The notes: generated by a model not told the origin, from the sequence alone. A stretch of 64,000 bases of DNA from Elymus sibiricus (GCA_039707655.1 CM077674.1:240609904-240673903), one strand, 5' to 3'. Shown: positions 22,189-33,596, counted from the stretch's first letter. Translations and numbers: made by a program.

Positions 22189-23412
22189 ATTGTCCGTTTC
22201 CTTCAGACAGGAGAGCTTCCCGAAGAGCAGGAAGAAGCTGAGAAAGTAGCCCGTCAGTCTAGTATGTACCAGTTCGTCGATGACGTGCTGTGCAGAAGGA
22301 GACCAAATGGTGTGAAATTGAAGTGTATTCCCCAGGAAGAAGGACAGAAGCTGTTGGCAGAGATACATGGAGGCATATGTGGTCACCACATTGGCTCAAG
22401 ACCACTTGTCGGCAAAGCTTTCCGGCATGGTTTCTTTTGGCCTACAACCCTCCAGGATGCAACGGCACTAGTAACCAAGTGTGAAGCGTGCCAGTTTCAT
22501 TCCAAACAGACACACCAACCAGCTCAAGCTCTCCAGACAGTCCCTCTCTCCTGGCCATTTTCGGTCTGGGGACTCGACATACTGTGCCCCTTTCCTCGTG
22601 CTGTCGGGGGCTTTGAGTACTTGTACGTCTCCATCGACAAGTTCACAAAGTGGCCAGAGGTGGAAGCAGTGAGGAAAGTGACAGCACAGTCAGCCATCAA
22701 ATTCTTCAAAGGGATTGTTTACCATTTTTGGGTGCCCAACAGGATCATCACCGACAACGGTACGCAATTCACGAGCCATGCCTTCATGCAGTATGTCCAA
22801 GACCTTGGCGCCAAGGTCTGCTTCGCTTCTGTTGCTCATCCGAGAAGCAACGGTCAAGCGGAAAGGGCAAATGCTGAAGTGTTGTGTGGGCTCAAGACGA
22901 GAACTTTCGATAGGCTGCACAAGTGCGGCAAGAACTGGATAGAAGAGTTGCCGATGGTTCTTTGGTCGATCAGGACGACGCCAAATCGAGCTACTGGCCA
23001 GACACCTTTTGCTCTAGTCTATGGAGCAGAGGCAAATCTCCCTACAGAACTCATATACGGGTCACCTCGAGTGCTCGCTTATGATGAGCTTGAGCAAGAG
23101 CAACTGCGGCAAGACGACGCTGTGCTCCTCGAGGAGGATCGTCTTCAGGCTGCTGTGAGAGCTGCTCGCTACCAACAAGCTTTGCGTCGCTATCATAGCC
23201 GCAAAGTTCATGCCAGAAGTCTTGAGGAAGGCAACCTTGTTCTTCGGCGCGTTCAGTCGGCCAAGAATTCAAACAAGTTGACGCCAAAGTGGGAGGGTCC
23301 TTATCGCGTGAAACAAGTCACCAGGCCTGGCACTATCCGCCTGGAGACCGAGGATGGCATTCCAGTGAACAATTCCTGGAACATCGAACATCTTCGCAAG
23401 TTTTACCCATAA
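22189..23412 (+). pseudogene. Integrase of element E, catalytic triad intact
   Basis: This is the integrase of the polyprotein, in the same frame as RT. The zinc-binding N-terminal domain shows HGGICGHHIG and CEAC. Counting from the Met at 22264, the catalytic triad is D105 (GLDIL), D164 (TDNGTQF) and E200 (NGQAERANAE), with the canonical 35-residue spacing between the last two. RTTPNRATGQTPFALVYG follows. The C-terminal GPY/F-type module reads KWEGPYRVKQV and the protein ends EHLRKFYP at 23412. No chromodomain is present. Only the TAG at 22186 separates it from the upstream domains, so its loss of expression could be recent. Confidence 0.9.
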
Positions 23413-24241
23413 GGCACGGTTGTCGGGCCCTTCCCCGGCAACCACTTTTTGTACAAGTCTTGCCGCTGTTGCATGTGATCCTTTGTACAAAGCCAGGCGC
23501 AGACCCTGTGCATAAATAAAGCTTAAGTGTTTCGCACTTTCTTATTGATTTCATGTCATTTCTTATTTGCATGATTATCTGAGATACTGTGCAGCACTTG
23601 CCCCTGGTAAGCACTAACGAACCGCAAGGTTCCATATCTTTATTTTCTCTTCTTTCTTTTTCTCAAGAGACAGAAGGTTCCCTCGCGCACAAGTTTGCCG
23701 GGGGGGATGGAATGATGATATGGACCAGGCGCTGTCCAAAGAAATCCTACCTTACCAGGAAGAAAGCAGCGGCAAGGAGACCTTGCCGGAAAGAAGTAAA
23801 CGACAAAAGCTAAGTTGACAAAGTTTGAGCAATCAAATTTTTTACTTTCAAGGTTATTTTCCTTGAACAATGCCGAGCTTTGTATGGAAAACCTGTACGC
23901 GATGGAACCAAGTCGTAGTTGGCTGCGCCCTTATTTTGTTTCGAGTCCGCTCAACGACTTAAGTGGTTGCACTAATTGCGACAAGGTTTCTTGCCGATAG
24001 CGACACCGCCAGCAGGCTGCTAAAGTCCCGCACCTAGCACTCGCGGCAAGGGTGCCCGCGTCGGCAAGTTCCCTGTAAGCGTAGGGAAAGTAATTACAAA
24101 GAAAGGAATTGCACATGGAAGATAACATGCATACATCCCAAAATCCAGCAAGTTATATTACATCCAAGGTTGCCACAGTACTAATTTAAATTGTTTTTCA
24201 ACAAGGTTTGCGGCGACAAGAGAAGGAGAGAAGCAGGCTAC
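23413..24241. other. Spacer between pol and the antisense gene in element E
   Basis: No convincing ORF lies on either strand. GGCAAG and CTTGCCG words are frequent (for example at 23437, 23777, 24043 and 24060). The 3' ends of convergent transcripts, pol from the left and the antisense gene from the right, probably lie here. AATAAA-like text near 23513 (CATAAATAAAGC) could serve polyadenylation of a pol transcript. Confidence 0.5.
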
Positions 24242-27200
24242 CTAGTCCCTGCGCTGGCCTTCGACTCTTTTGACTTGGCTCACCTTGTCCACAATGGGTG
24301 CGATGAGGTCTTCGAGCGCCTTCAGATTGGCATCCTCCGGCAAGCTTCTGAGGACATTGGTGAGGTTGAGGCCTGGATTTCTGTAGGCCACCTTCATTAG
24401 CACTTTCCGGATAACTCCTTGGCAGAGCCTGCGCGATTCATCGGCCAGTTGAGCTTTATGATCAACTTGGAGTTGCTTGAGGGCTTCTACGACACCTCCG
24501 AAGAACAAGCTCAGCTTGGTGCTAGGTCGCATGTTCTCGTCGGTGGAGTATCCGAAGTCTCGCACCCCCATCTTGGTCAGCTCTTTGTCGATATTTGCAG
24601 CGGCGTCAATGAGACTCTCTGTCCAGAGCATTACGTTGTCCCTGAAGGCATTTTGGGCCTCGGCAGCGCTCGCGAGCAAGTTCTTTTCATCTTGAAGCTC
24701 TTTCACCAGAGCCTTCTCGCGATTTCTGGCGCCTTCAAGCGTCTCCGTCAATGTGGTCACCTTCAGCCTCAAGTCTTCAATGGAATTATTGGCGTCGGAG
24801 ATCTGTTGACTTTTCTTGGATATAGTGACTTGCATCTCCGACAAGGTGTGGAGAGTCTTCTCTCTCTCACTTATCATCGTTGAGAGCTTTTCACTATTGT
24901 CTTTGAGATCGGTCTCCAGTCTCGTCGCCTTCTCCTCTAGCTCTTTTCTGGCAATCTCGGCAGCCCCGACAGCATCTGTGGCTTGTTTGAGCTTGTCGGC
25001 GTAGTCTTTTGCCAGAGCCTCGATTGCATCCTTGTGCTTCTGCCCTTGCTCCTGAGTCCGCTCTATGACAAGCCTCGCCACCTTTTCATCCTCCTGGCGG
25101 AGCGTCTCGGCAAACGCCTCCTCACGCTTGGTGAGATCTTCCTCGTGGCCATCGAGGTTGACCTTCCGTTGCGCCAGTTGACCTTCTTGAGCAGATAGCT
25201 TTTGAGCGGCCTCCTCTTGCTTTTCCTCAATCTCAGTTTTCATCAAGAGGAAGGCCTTCCGCTCCTCAGCTAGTTGTGCTCGTTCTGTCGCTAATGAGTG
25301 GAGGGCTTGTCTGTGAAAGCCCTGTAGCTCTTCCACACGCTTCTGGATATCAATTTCTGCTCTTTCGACAAGCGCCTCCCGGGAAGCCAGCTTCTCCCGC
25401 CTGGTGCGATAAAGTGACAGAAGCTTTTGGAGGAGCTGCTCTTCTTCAGAAGTGCTGCCGCTGGTGCTTGGTTCATCGACAAGCTTGAGCCCAGCGGCGA
25501 CAAGAATATCTTCGTCAAAAGCCTCTCCCTCGCTTGGCGCCCTGGAGCCTGCCGCCCAGGGGAGGTTGACGTATACGCCATCGCCGGCTTTGAGGTATCT
25601 GCTCGGCGGAGGGTCAGCGGAAGTTGACGCTGTTGCGGCGGCAGAAGGCTCTGTGGCCGGCGTAGCGCCTGGCGCTCCTGCGGCCTCAGTGCCGTCAGTA
25701 TGACCACTGGACCCTTTGCCGGCCTCTTCGGCAGACGTCTTGGCGCCCTCTTCCTCTCTGGCCTTGCTGGCCTCCTCAGCAGCCTTGACAGCCTCGTCGG
25801 CGGCGGCCCCCACGGTGGTCTCCTCGGCGGCAGAGTCAACATTCATTGGCCCCGTCATGGAAGGATCTGGTAATCAAAGAAATAAATCAAGTAAGTTTCA
25901 AGGAGAAGTTCAAGAAGACAAAAAAGAGAAAAATAAGGAAGATTTTGAGGCAAGTGGGTTACCTGTATTGAGTTCTGGGGTGGTGGCTTCTCCCTCCCCG
26001 GCAACATTCGTTGTCGGGGGAGAGCCGCCAGTATTGCCGCTTGCCGCTTCAGCGCTTGCCGGCGCCCCCTCCATATTAATTGGCTCATCAACAGAGGCCC
26101 TTGCCGGAGAATCTCTGCTTCGCAGTGTAGACGAAGGAGGCGGCATGTCGGGGGCAGTCTCTGATGGCTCTCGGTGTTGCTGCTCTTCTCCTACACGCCC
26201 GACAACTATGTCAGCGACAAAAAGTACACTCCCCAGCACTTGCCAGCGGAAAATAAGTTGAGTACTTACGCTGGGGGCTGCGCTGGGGGCTGTGCTGAAG
26301 ACTTGTCTCCAAGCTGGGCAGGGTGGTCTCGGATGTGCCCATAGTTGTTGCCGCGGGCTCGTCCTCGATGACTATCACCGGCTCGGTACTTGTCGAAGTT
26401 TTTGCCCTCTTTGCCGTCCTCTGCGCCAAGGTTTCTCCCCTATGGGAACAAGGTCAGAGTGAGGCAAATGAGGAAGACAAAGCCGGAAATTCAAAAATTA
26501 AAGATGTGGTAAAGAATCTTACTCTTCTTCCTCTTCCTCTTCGGAGCTGAGAGCGGAGAGATCAAAATCTGCTTGCGCTCTAGTTTTCATGTGAGGAGGC
26601 GGAGGAGGAGTGGGATCTCTTTGTCGCTTGGCAGGGGCAGCAGCAGCGGTCTTGGATGACCCTGCTCCGGTTGTCGGCGTAGTATGAGATGTTCCCGCGG
26701 CACCAGTCGTTGCCGCGGTGGCACGTGTCGTACGGCGCGGTGGCTGTTGGGCCTCTTGCCGCTCCGCTACGTCTCCAAGTTTGCGGAGGCGTCTCCTTCG
26801 AGGAGATGGAGTCTCTGCTTGCGGTGGATCTTCTTTGGAGGAGGAGCTTTCGGCAGCTGAACTACTTGCCTCTTCGGCAGGCTCGCTTGGCCCGGCGCCC
26901 TCGCCCTGCGCGACAAGCTCGTCCTCCGCGGCAGGGCTTGCCGCCCGCGCTGCCTCTGCCTCTTCCACAGTGAAGCCGTACTCCCCGGCCTCCGTGGCAG
27001 CCTTCGCTTCCTCGATCCTGGTGGTGATGCACGCCAATTCCGCTTGGGTGGTGTCGCGGGTGAGGCCCTTGATCTCATCTTTATTAATTGGCCTCTCCAC
27101 CAGAGAGTCAAAGAATTCCCGCACCTCCACTTCCTTGGGCTCTCTCCAAGTTGGGTCAAGGCCATGTGCATTGAACAGCGGCATCATCGTAATGATACGA

Positions 27201-28129
27201 CTCAGCGAGGAATTGTTGCACAACGGAACGATGGTCTGCGGCAACCGGAACCACTCAGGGTGCTCTGGATCATATTTGAACAGTTCCTGGAGCATAGCTT
27301 CGAGCTCCAGGACCGTGAAGTTGAAGTTCAGTTCGGGGCGCAGCCTCATAATATCCGTCGCGTTCTTGAAGTCCCAGGCAGGCCTTTTTCTGTCCTGCAA
27401 GGGGGCAATGCGGCGGCGGAGAAAATCTGTGCCAACCATCCCCACGGTGAGCCCGGCAAGCTTGAGGCGTTGGATCCTAGTGATGGCGATGCCAAGCTTC
27501 ATGTCTTGTGGGTCCGGATCACTCCAATCCTTGTCGCGCACCACTGGGGTTTTGCGCGGTGTAGTGAATGACGGTGGATCTTCTTCCACGATCCAGCACC
27601 AGTCAGATCTCCAGTCATCCCATCTCCCGCGGAGCTCTCCATCCAGATACATCTTCTTCTTGTCTGTCTTTGAGACCCAGGCAATGCCGCCGGAGAGGGG
27701 CTCCCCCCTTTCAATGCGGGGAGCGAAGTAATGATGGAACAAGGCCGTGCTGGGGATGACTCCGACGAAATTTTCGCAAAGGTGGGCGAAAATTGCCATA
27801 GTCATCACCGCATTCGGCGTAAAATCCAGCAGTTGGAAGCCATAGGTATACATGATGTCGCAGAAGAACTCAGAGAAGAGCGGGCAGAGCCCGCAATAGA
27901 AGTACACGGCGAAGAAGGGGTACATGCTTATTTCGTCCGCGTTGGTGGACGGACGAACGTCGGTGGCCGGATGCGCCTTCGTCTTCGCTGACCAGAAGAG
28001 GTAATATTGCTCCCTCAGCTCTCGCGCGGTGAGCGTTGAGGGGAAGACGACATGCTTCCTTCGCAGCGCCGCCAGCCTCTCCGCCTCGGCCGACTTCGCC
28101 GTCTTCCCCTTGTCTGCTTTGGGAGCCAT
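24242..28129 (-). CDS. Four-exon antisense gene of element E (about 1,214 residues)
   Basis: The gene lies opposite to gag-pol. I infer four exons: 28129-26523, 26439-26270, 26205-25963 and 25866-24242. All three introns (83, 64 and 96 nt) are GT-AG, with donors GA|GTAAGATT, AGC|GTAAGTAC and ACAG|GTAACC. Their phases (2, 1, 1) are mutually consistent, giving an unbroken 1,214-residue frame. The N-terminus (MAPKADKGK) and motifs YYLFWSAKTKAHP and GRWDDWRSDWCWIVEEDP resemble the plant 'putative gypsy type transposon' family. The middle is acidic and Ser/Ala-rich. The C-terminal part (about residues 820-1110) is a long coiled coil, followed by LSLFFGGVVEALKQL. The function is unknown. The start at 28129 is chosen because it follows a TATA-like box and a leader; the frame is open further upstream into the LTR. 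The absence of stops contrasts with gag-pol. Confidence 0.75.
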
Positions 28130-28286
28130 GGCGGAAGCGGTGATGGGGTTCGAAGGCGTTGAGGGTGCTGGAGGTGGCGGAGGATTGAAGGGCTGCTCTG
28201 CTTCGACTTTGAAGAAGACGGGGAGCAGCGGCGATTTTGAGATTGGAAATGGGAAGAGACGAGTGTGTGGAACTACTGCAGGCCCT

Positions 28287-28296
28287 CTTTTTATGG
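28287..28296 (-). promoter_or_regulatory. TATA-like box for the antisense gene of element E
   Basis: On the minus strand it reads CCATAAAAAG, about 160 bp upstream of the ATG at 28129. It lies inside the element, just upstream of the 3' LTR boundary, so transcription would not depend on the LTR. Confidence 0.5.
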
Positions 28297-28483
28297 GGAA
28301 AATGCAGAGCCGCCTCGCCTTTCCAATCGAAATAACTGTGCACGCCTCCCACACTCCGCCTTCAATGCGTGACATGTGGGGGAATGTGCGCCTAAACAAG
28401 GAGACGTTACGGCTTATCCCAGCCACGTGTGCCCATGCACTGTTTGGGCCTAGCCCAACAACGCTCGGCACCGTGTGTGGCCC

Positions 28484-28498
28484 AGGCCCGGGGGCTCC
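28484..28498 (+). other. Polypurine tract of element E
   Basis: AGGCCCGGGGGCTCC lies immediately before the 3' LTR start TGTCGG. The G-rich run at the expected position supports a priming site, although it is less purine-pure than in other elements here. Confidence 0.5.
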
Positions 28499-29451
28499 TG
28501 TCGGTGTACTAGAATAGGGGCCCAATAGTACCCCTCCTTTGTGCACGGACAGTAGTAGCCACACCCGCGGCAGGGCTTGCCGGGGGACAGCCAAAGACAA
28601 ATATCAAGAAGCTGAGAAACCATTCAAGAACAAAGTATACCAAAATTAGGGACAAGGCCCCGGCAAGTGATGGCTAACCAAGGCCCCGGCAAGAGGAGCT
28701 TGCCGGGAAGATTACTCGAGGCCCGCCAAGATACTTGCCGCGGCAAGGCACTTGCCCCGGCAAGGTACTAAGCGCGACAAGGTATCAGGCGCGGCAAGCT
28801 ATCGAGCGCGGCAAGACATTGTGCGCGGCAAGGCACTTGCCGCGGCAAGGCTGTGCTACTGTGCTGTTGCTCCAGTTCCTCTGCCAACGTGGCGCTCTGG
28901 GTCCTCTCGGGTGTGCGTGGCAGTACACTGTGGCAAGCGGCAGTACACTGTGGCTAGCGGTGCAAGTGGGATAGCCTTTTCCCATGACCAAGACACCCAG
29001 ATACACTTAACGGGACAGCTAAGCCTGGGCATTTAATGCATTTGTCTCCTGCCGTCAGAGGTAGGTATGGCAAGTCACCATAGTAATGATGGTTCGATTG
29101 TAGCAACTTTACACCTCTTACTCACTGTTTTGCCATTGTTGGTGACCCCTTTGAGAGTATAAAAGGAGGCCCAAGGGCAACTGTGAAGGGGGTTAGACAC
29201 CTGATCTTCTGGCCCAGCGCTACCAGGAACGGCTGAATACTGTTCATCAGCACTCCTGGAGCTAGAACTCACACATAATACACTAAAGCAGGAGTAGGGT
29301 TTTACGCATCCGTGCGGCCCGAACCTGGGTAAACATTCCGTGTGCTTGTCGTGTTGATTGCTGGATCTGCTCTTTGTGCAATCCTCTCCCCTTGCCGAAC
29401 CGTAAAGGGATCTCCTGGATCCCATAGGTGTTCGTGGATTCGTCCCCGACA
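28499..29451 (+). repeat. 3' LTR of element E (953 bp)
   Basis: It has the same termini as the 5' LTR and the same TATA position (29158-29165). Visible substitutions include CACTCGCC/CACTTGCC and AACATGGG/AACCTGGG. It is followed by the target duplication GCCGG and then resumed element D sequence. Confidence 0.95.
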
Positions 29452-29456
29452 GCCGG

Positions 29457-29828
29457 ACTCCGCTCCTCAACGACCAGCTCAAGCAATTGATGGAGCTGCA
29501 TTGGATGGGCGAGCCGGTGCTCCATGACCTGTCTGTCAAGCTCTGGCCCGCCGAGCCCCTGCCGAATAGCTACTTCAGCTTACTTCGGCAGCTGGTGGAT
29601 GCTCCTGCCCACATAGATGCATGGAAGCGATCCGCCTACATCGAGGGTGCTCGGCTGGCCTTCACACATGTGAAGGTGCAAGCTCTAGTGCTGAAATCGG
29701 TGCAAGTGGTAACTGGCGGGCCTCCGGCAAACAAGCCTTACCAGACTCCCGAGCTGTATATGGTCGACGCCATGGAGGGAGCTCTAGAGATAGAGAAGCG
29801 CTGCACAAAAGAGGAGTTATTCTTGTAG
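29457..29828 (+). pseudogene. Antisense gene of element D, C-terminal part
   Basis: Directly after E's target duplication, coding sequence continues to the TAG at 29826. Motifs are MELHWMGEPVLHDL, SLLRQLVDAPAHIDAWKRSA and GARLAFTHVKVQAL. It continues the exon interrupted at 15882, so the gene was split by E. The length, position and terminal helical character match the end of this antisense family. Downstream, TTATATAAATGATGTC may be terminal UTR. Confidence 0.7.
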
Positions 29829-30611
29829 CTCGTGTAATGTAGCCCAAAGACATGTACAGACCTTGTAATGGCCAATGTAATTTGGCCAAGACTTATATAA
29901 ATGATGTCTGTTTGCTCATTAATTTTGACTCCTTTTGTTTGGCCGTTTAATACTGAAAGTTCCCAGTCATCGGCTTCTGCCCTTTCGTCGATACTACACA
30001 AGGTGTTTCATCCGAATAGCTCAGCACTTTATCCGACGTCTCGGGCCCGAGGGCGGTATAGTGTTCGGAAACTAGGCAATCAGACTATAGCGGTTTTATT
30101 GCTTTCACTTAGCCGATAAGGAGCATAGAAATGGGACCAGTAAATAGCCTTGGTGTGGGTATGTTCGATAGCCAAAAACTCCATCCACACGGTCCTTTTA
30201 TGATATGATACCCTTCACATTACGCAGAGACCTCCAACCATCTTTCGGCATTACGCCCCTCATCGGATCGCTGACCAGTTCACGCCCTACTACGACAGTT
30301 AGTTTTTGGCTTTCTCCAACTGAGGTACTTAACCGGGCTAACCAGAAGTACAATCGCAGTGGTTCTCCCTTTACCTCCAAGCCGAACTAGTGGAATGTAG
30401 GAAGGTAAACACAGGAGCCGGGCAACCCAACTATTGACCAAAGACGTAGTTCGGAACTGATGCATATAATGCAATATCTGAGACTTTCGATAAAGAAACT
30501 TATCGGGTGATGCAAAAAAAGGCCGAATTTTAAGTTCGAGCCCTCTGTCTATTAGCCGGACACATCTTTGAGCAATAAAATCACAATCATTGCCCGAATT
30601 GTTCGGCCGGG
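29829..30611 (-). other. Non-coding interior of element D
   Basis: This is probably the stretch between the antisense gene and pol of D. No ORF with recognisable content is present. It ends at ...TTCGGCCGGG, where the LTR of F begins (30612). Confidence 0.5.
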
Positions 30612-31057
30612 TGAGGGAGTCCTGTACTAGGGGGCCCCACACCTAGATATTCAATGGGCCGTGGGCCTGCTCGAGGGATCCTACGGCAGGCAAGGAAGGC
30701 CGAAGATACTTAGAAGGGAAGGACACCCGGAGACTTGGGGGACACTTCAAGAAAGGCTAGATCGATCGGTTAGACTCCGTGTATCCTAGGGTTTAGGGGT
30801 GACTATATAAACCCCAGACCCTAACCCATCTATATACGCATATATGCAACTACACCTTAGGGTTTAGACATAGATCTCGAGGTAGATCAACTCTGTACTC
30901 TATACATCATCATCAATACAATAAGAGCATGACGTAGGGCTTTACCTCTTCGAGAGGGACCGAACCTGGGTAAACATCGTCTCCCTTGTCCTCCTTACAC
31001 CATTAGCTTACGATCCACAGATCGGGACCCCCTACCCAAGGTCTATCGGTTTTAACA
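30612..31057 (+). repeat. 5' LTR of element F (446 bp)
   Basis: It starts TGAGGGAGTCCTG and ends TCGGTTTTAACA. A TATA box TATATAAA lies at 30804-30811. It is followed by CTGACATTGGTGCTTTCATTGAG, the leader and primer-site area shared with A. Confidence 0.85.
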
Positions 31058-31089
31058 CTGACATTGGTGCTTTCATTGAGAGTTCCTCT

Positions 31090-33596
31090 ATGGATCAATC
31101 TAAGCCAATGGCCCGTTTGATCAACAAGAGTGACGCACACCGTAGGGGCATCTTGGCCCTGGGTCGGCTCATTGCATCCGACAACGTCGTGTTGCGTGCA
31201 AACCCTCCAGGGGATTCAGATCGGATCATGGGGTTCGTCCCCGATCAATCAATCCAGTTCAGCAGTTTCAAGTTCACCGCTGACTCTGGCGGGAACCTGC
31301 TCCTAACTGGGGCTTCGGTTTTGCCTGAAAACCCCGTCTTCTCGGCAGATCTGGCCGCCGAGTAGCTTCTCATCTCTTTTGGAGAGTCCTGCCTCAGCAC
31401 GGACCTGGCTTCGAGCAGGAATCTGGTCTCTTTTCCTGAATACCAAGGTTCAGCCCTATCCGCCACCGTCAAGGAGGCATCATCTCATGATCTTGGCCTG
31501 ACCCCCTCTCGGGTTTACCCCTAAACTATTCAGGAGATTGGTTCATTGGGCTCCGAAGTGCTCAACCGATTCCAAAGCTTGAGTCTTACAGATTAGGTTT
31601 CTAAGGATTACCTCGATCTAATCGGCTATGAGGCTGAATTGAGGGAATTTTGTGTCCCACCCACCACCCACTTAGTCGCCACGATCGATGACTTAACCGA
31701 TATGCTAGATTTCGACTCCAACAGAATAGACGACATGGATGAGGAGGCAGATGACTCGCTTTACGCTACCTCTCCTGTTGCACCCAAAGGCACCGGCAAG
31801 TGGGCAGCCACGTCCACTTACGACGTATACATGGTTGATACCCCACAAGGCGACGGGGACCAACCGAAAAAGGATAATTCCAGGCATAAGAGCTCCCGCA
31901 AGAAATCAAAGTGATGTGGGAGGAAATCCAATGCCGATAACGGCATGGAAGCCAATGAAGAACCGAGGACACCGGAGCAGCCGATGGTCAGAGAGGATGG
32001 GGCCATCCCTGAACAACATCAAGCTGAGGGAGATCAACTCCGAGAACCAGGCGACCACGACAACCCCAATAACTGTAGGGACGATGATCGCATGGACGAC
32101 GATAACTACCCCGTGGAGGAGGTTGATATCTTTGGGTCCGATGAGCTAGCTGTCTCAGATAACCCACAGGAACTAGAAGAATATAGGCAGCGGCTCTTAG
32201 CAACTGCCAGGACTAGGGAGATAGAGAGCGGCAACTGAAAGCCAAATAGGATACTATCAATCAAAAGTGGACTTCGGTCCTGGCAGCAGAGTTGGAGCAA
32301 GAGGCACCACCTCAATAGCCGAAAAGCTACCCATGCAGGAAGTTGTTCCCGTCGTCAGACGAGGAAGAGCTCGCTCTCGGCGGCCAGGCCTACCACGCTC
32401 TTATAGACCTGATCGTCCCCCAAGAGGGCGTGACAGACCGGCCAATAGAGCCGAGGCCCCAGTCGTACCTCACCGTAAGGGCAAGGAACCTATAGACCGG
32501 AATGATCTGTGCCACAACCTGAATGCCAGGACGCAAACATGATCTATCTATAGGCCATAGACACGCACACCTGCTGGACGCGAAGGATACCAGACCTGGT
32601 TGGATAGGCAGGACCACGATCGAGACGGGCATCGCAGTCGTCTATCATCCGAAGTCCGTCATGGCGCGGACCAATAAAGAGGTGCCACACACCCCATGTG
32701 CTTCACCGACGAAGTCATGGAGCATCAGTTCCCCAAGGACTTTAAGCCTATCAATATCGAACAATACGATGGTACTACGGATCTCGCGGTATGGATCGAG
32801 GATTTCCTCCTCCACATACACATGGCCAATGGAGATGATCTTCACGCCGTAAAATTTCTACCGCTTAAACTCAAGGGGCCAGCTCGGCATTGGCTCACCA
32901 GCTTGCCAGAAAACTCCATCGGGAGCTGGGAGGAACTCGAAGACGCATTCTGAGCTAACTTCCAGGGGACATATCTTCGGCCACCAGATGCCGATGACCT
33001 GAGCCACATCATCTAGCAGCCCAGTGAATTAGCTCGAAAGTTTTGGAATCACTTCTTAACAAAGAATAACCAAATTGTGAACTGCCCAGGCGCCGAAGTC
33101 GTGGCCTCCTTCAAACACAGCATCCGCGATGAATGGCTCGCAAGGCAGTTCGGCCAGGATAAGCCGAAGACTATGGCTGCATTAACCTCCCTCATGACAC
33201 GCTTTCGTGCGGGTAAGGATAGTTGGTTGGACAGAAAGCGCACCCATCCCGATGTACCCGGTACGTTCGAGGTCCGTGACGGGAACGGGAAGCCAAGGCG
33301 CAACAAAAATAAACGCCGAAATAAACCAAACGGGAGCGACCCCGAGGACACAACAGTCAATGCTGGGTTCACCTACCCTAAGTCCGGGACCCATAAAAGA
33401 CCCTTTCAAGGGAATCGGGACAATACGACCCAGCTGGAAAAGATCTTGGACAGGCCATGCCAAATCCATGGCAATCCGGACAAGCCTGGAACCCATACCA
33501 ACCATAATTGTTGCGTAATCAAACATGCGAGCAGGGCCTTGGCCGAGGAGCGGACCAAGGGCACCCACAGCGAGGACGATGATGAGCCACACCGGC
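31090..33596 (+). pseudogene. gag of element F, degenerate
   Basis: The ATG at 31090 (MDQSKPMARL) begins a gag whose first half (to about 32238) is in one frame and second half (32267-33596) in another, so one shift lies near 32240. Stops occur at 31363, 31912, 32236, 32540 and 32951. Domain order: N-terminal ILALGRLIAS; acidic spacer; basic spacer (about 32330-32540); gag core with YDGTTDLAVWIEDFL, KGPARHWL and SWEELEDAF (32780-32953); AALTSLMTRFRAG; and a C/H cluster (CQIHGNPDKPGTHTNHNC, about 33459-33515) resembling the variant zinc knuckle of element E. It is cut off before protease. Confidence 0.8.

Larger units (their letters stand above)
15883..29451 (+). mobile_element. Element E: full-length Tat/Retand-like Gypsy element, 13.6 kb
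   Basis: Both LTRs (15883-16847, 28499-29451) start TGTCGGTGTACTAG and end GTCCCCGACA. They are flanked by the 5-bp duplication GCCGG (15878-15882 and 29452-29456), so the insertion is intact. The order is LTR, primer site, gag, protease, RT, RNase H, second RNase H, integrase, non-coding spacer, antisense four-exon gene, polypurine tract, LTR. The LTRs differ by roughly 16 substitutions and one 12-bp indel by eye, implying a fairly recent insertion. Stops in gag and pol mean this copy is probably not autonomous. It sits in an exon of element D's antisense gene. Confidence 0.95.
12130..30611 (-). mobile_element. Element D: Tat/Retand-like Gypsy, split by element E
   Basis: D reads right to left. 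Its 3' LTR is at 12130-12571, then the polypurine tract, then an oppositely oriented gene (plus strand, from 13058). That gene is broken at 15882 by element E and resumes at 29457-29828. About 780 bp of non-coding interior follows. At 30611/30612 D stops against an LTR of a related element (F) in the opposite orientation. D's own pol, gag and 5' LTR are absent, so either F inserted and later deletions removed the rest, or an inversion rearranged the locus. Lineage comes from the antisense gene downstream of pol, a known Tat/Retand feature. Confidence 0.75.
30612..33596 (+). mobile_element. Element F: 5' LTR and gag of a Tat/Retand-like Gypsy element
   Basis: The plus-strand LTR (30612-31057), leader and gag end at 33596, where an LTR-like repeat starts. 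It belongs to the same broad family as A and D, but its LTR is more diverged. F lies head-on to D. No polypurine tract, pol or 3' LTR is present. Confidence 0.8.

Noticed and set aside
24242..28600. Starting the large minus-strand protein at 28600, inside the 3' LTR
   Set aside because: The frame is open that far, but a TATA-like box (28287-28296) and a plausible leader point to the ATG at 28129. The upstream part is LTR sequence also present at 15883, where it has no such role.
12130..33596. Treating D and F as the two halves of one intact element
   Set aside because: Their LTRs are in opposite orientation and differ more from each other than D's does from A's. Pol is absent between them.
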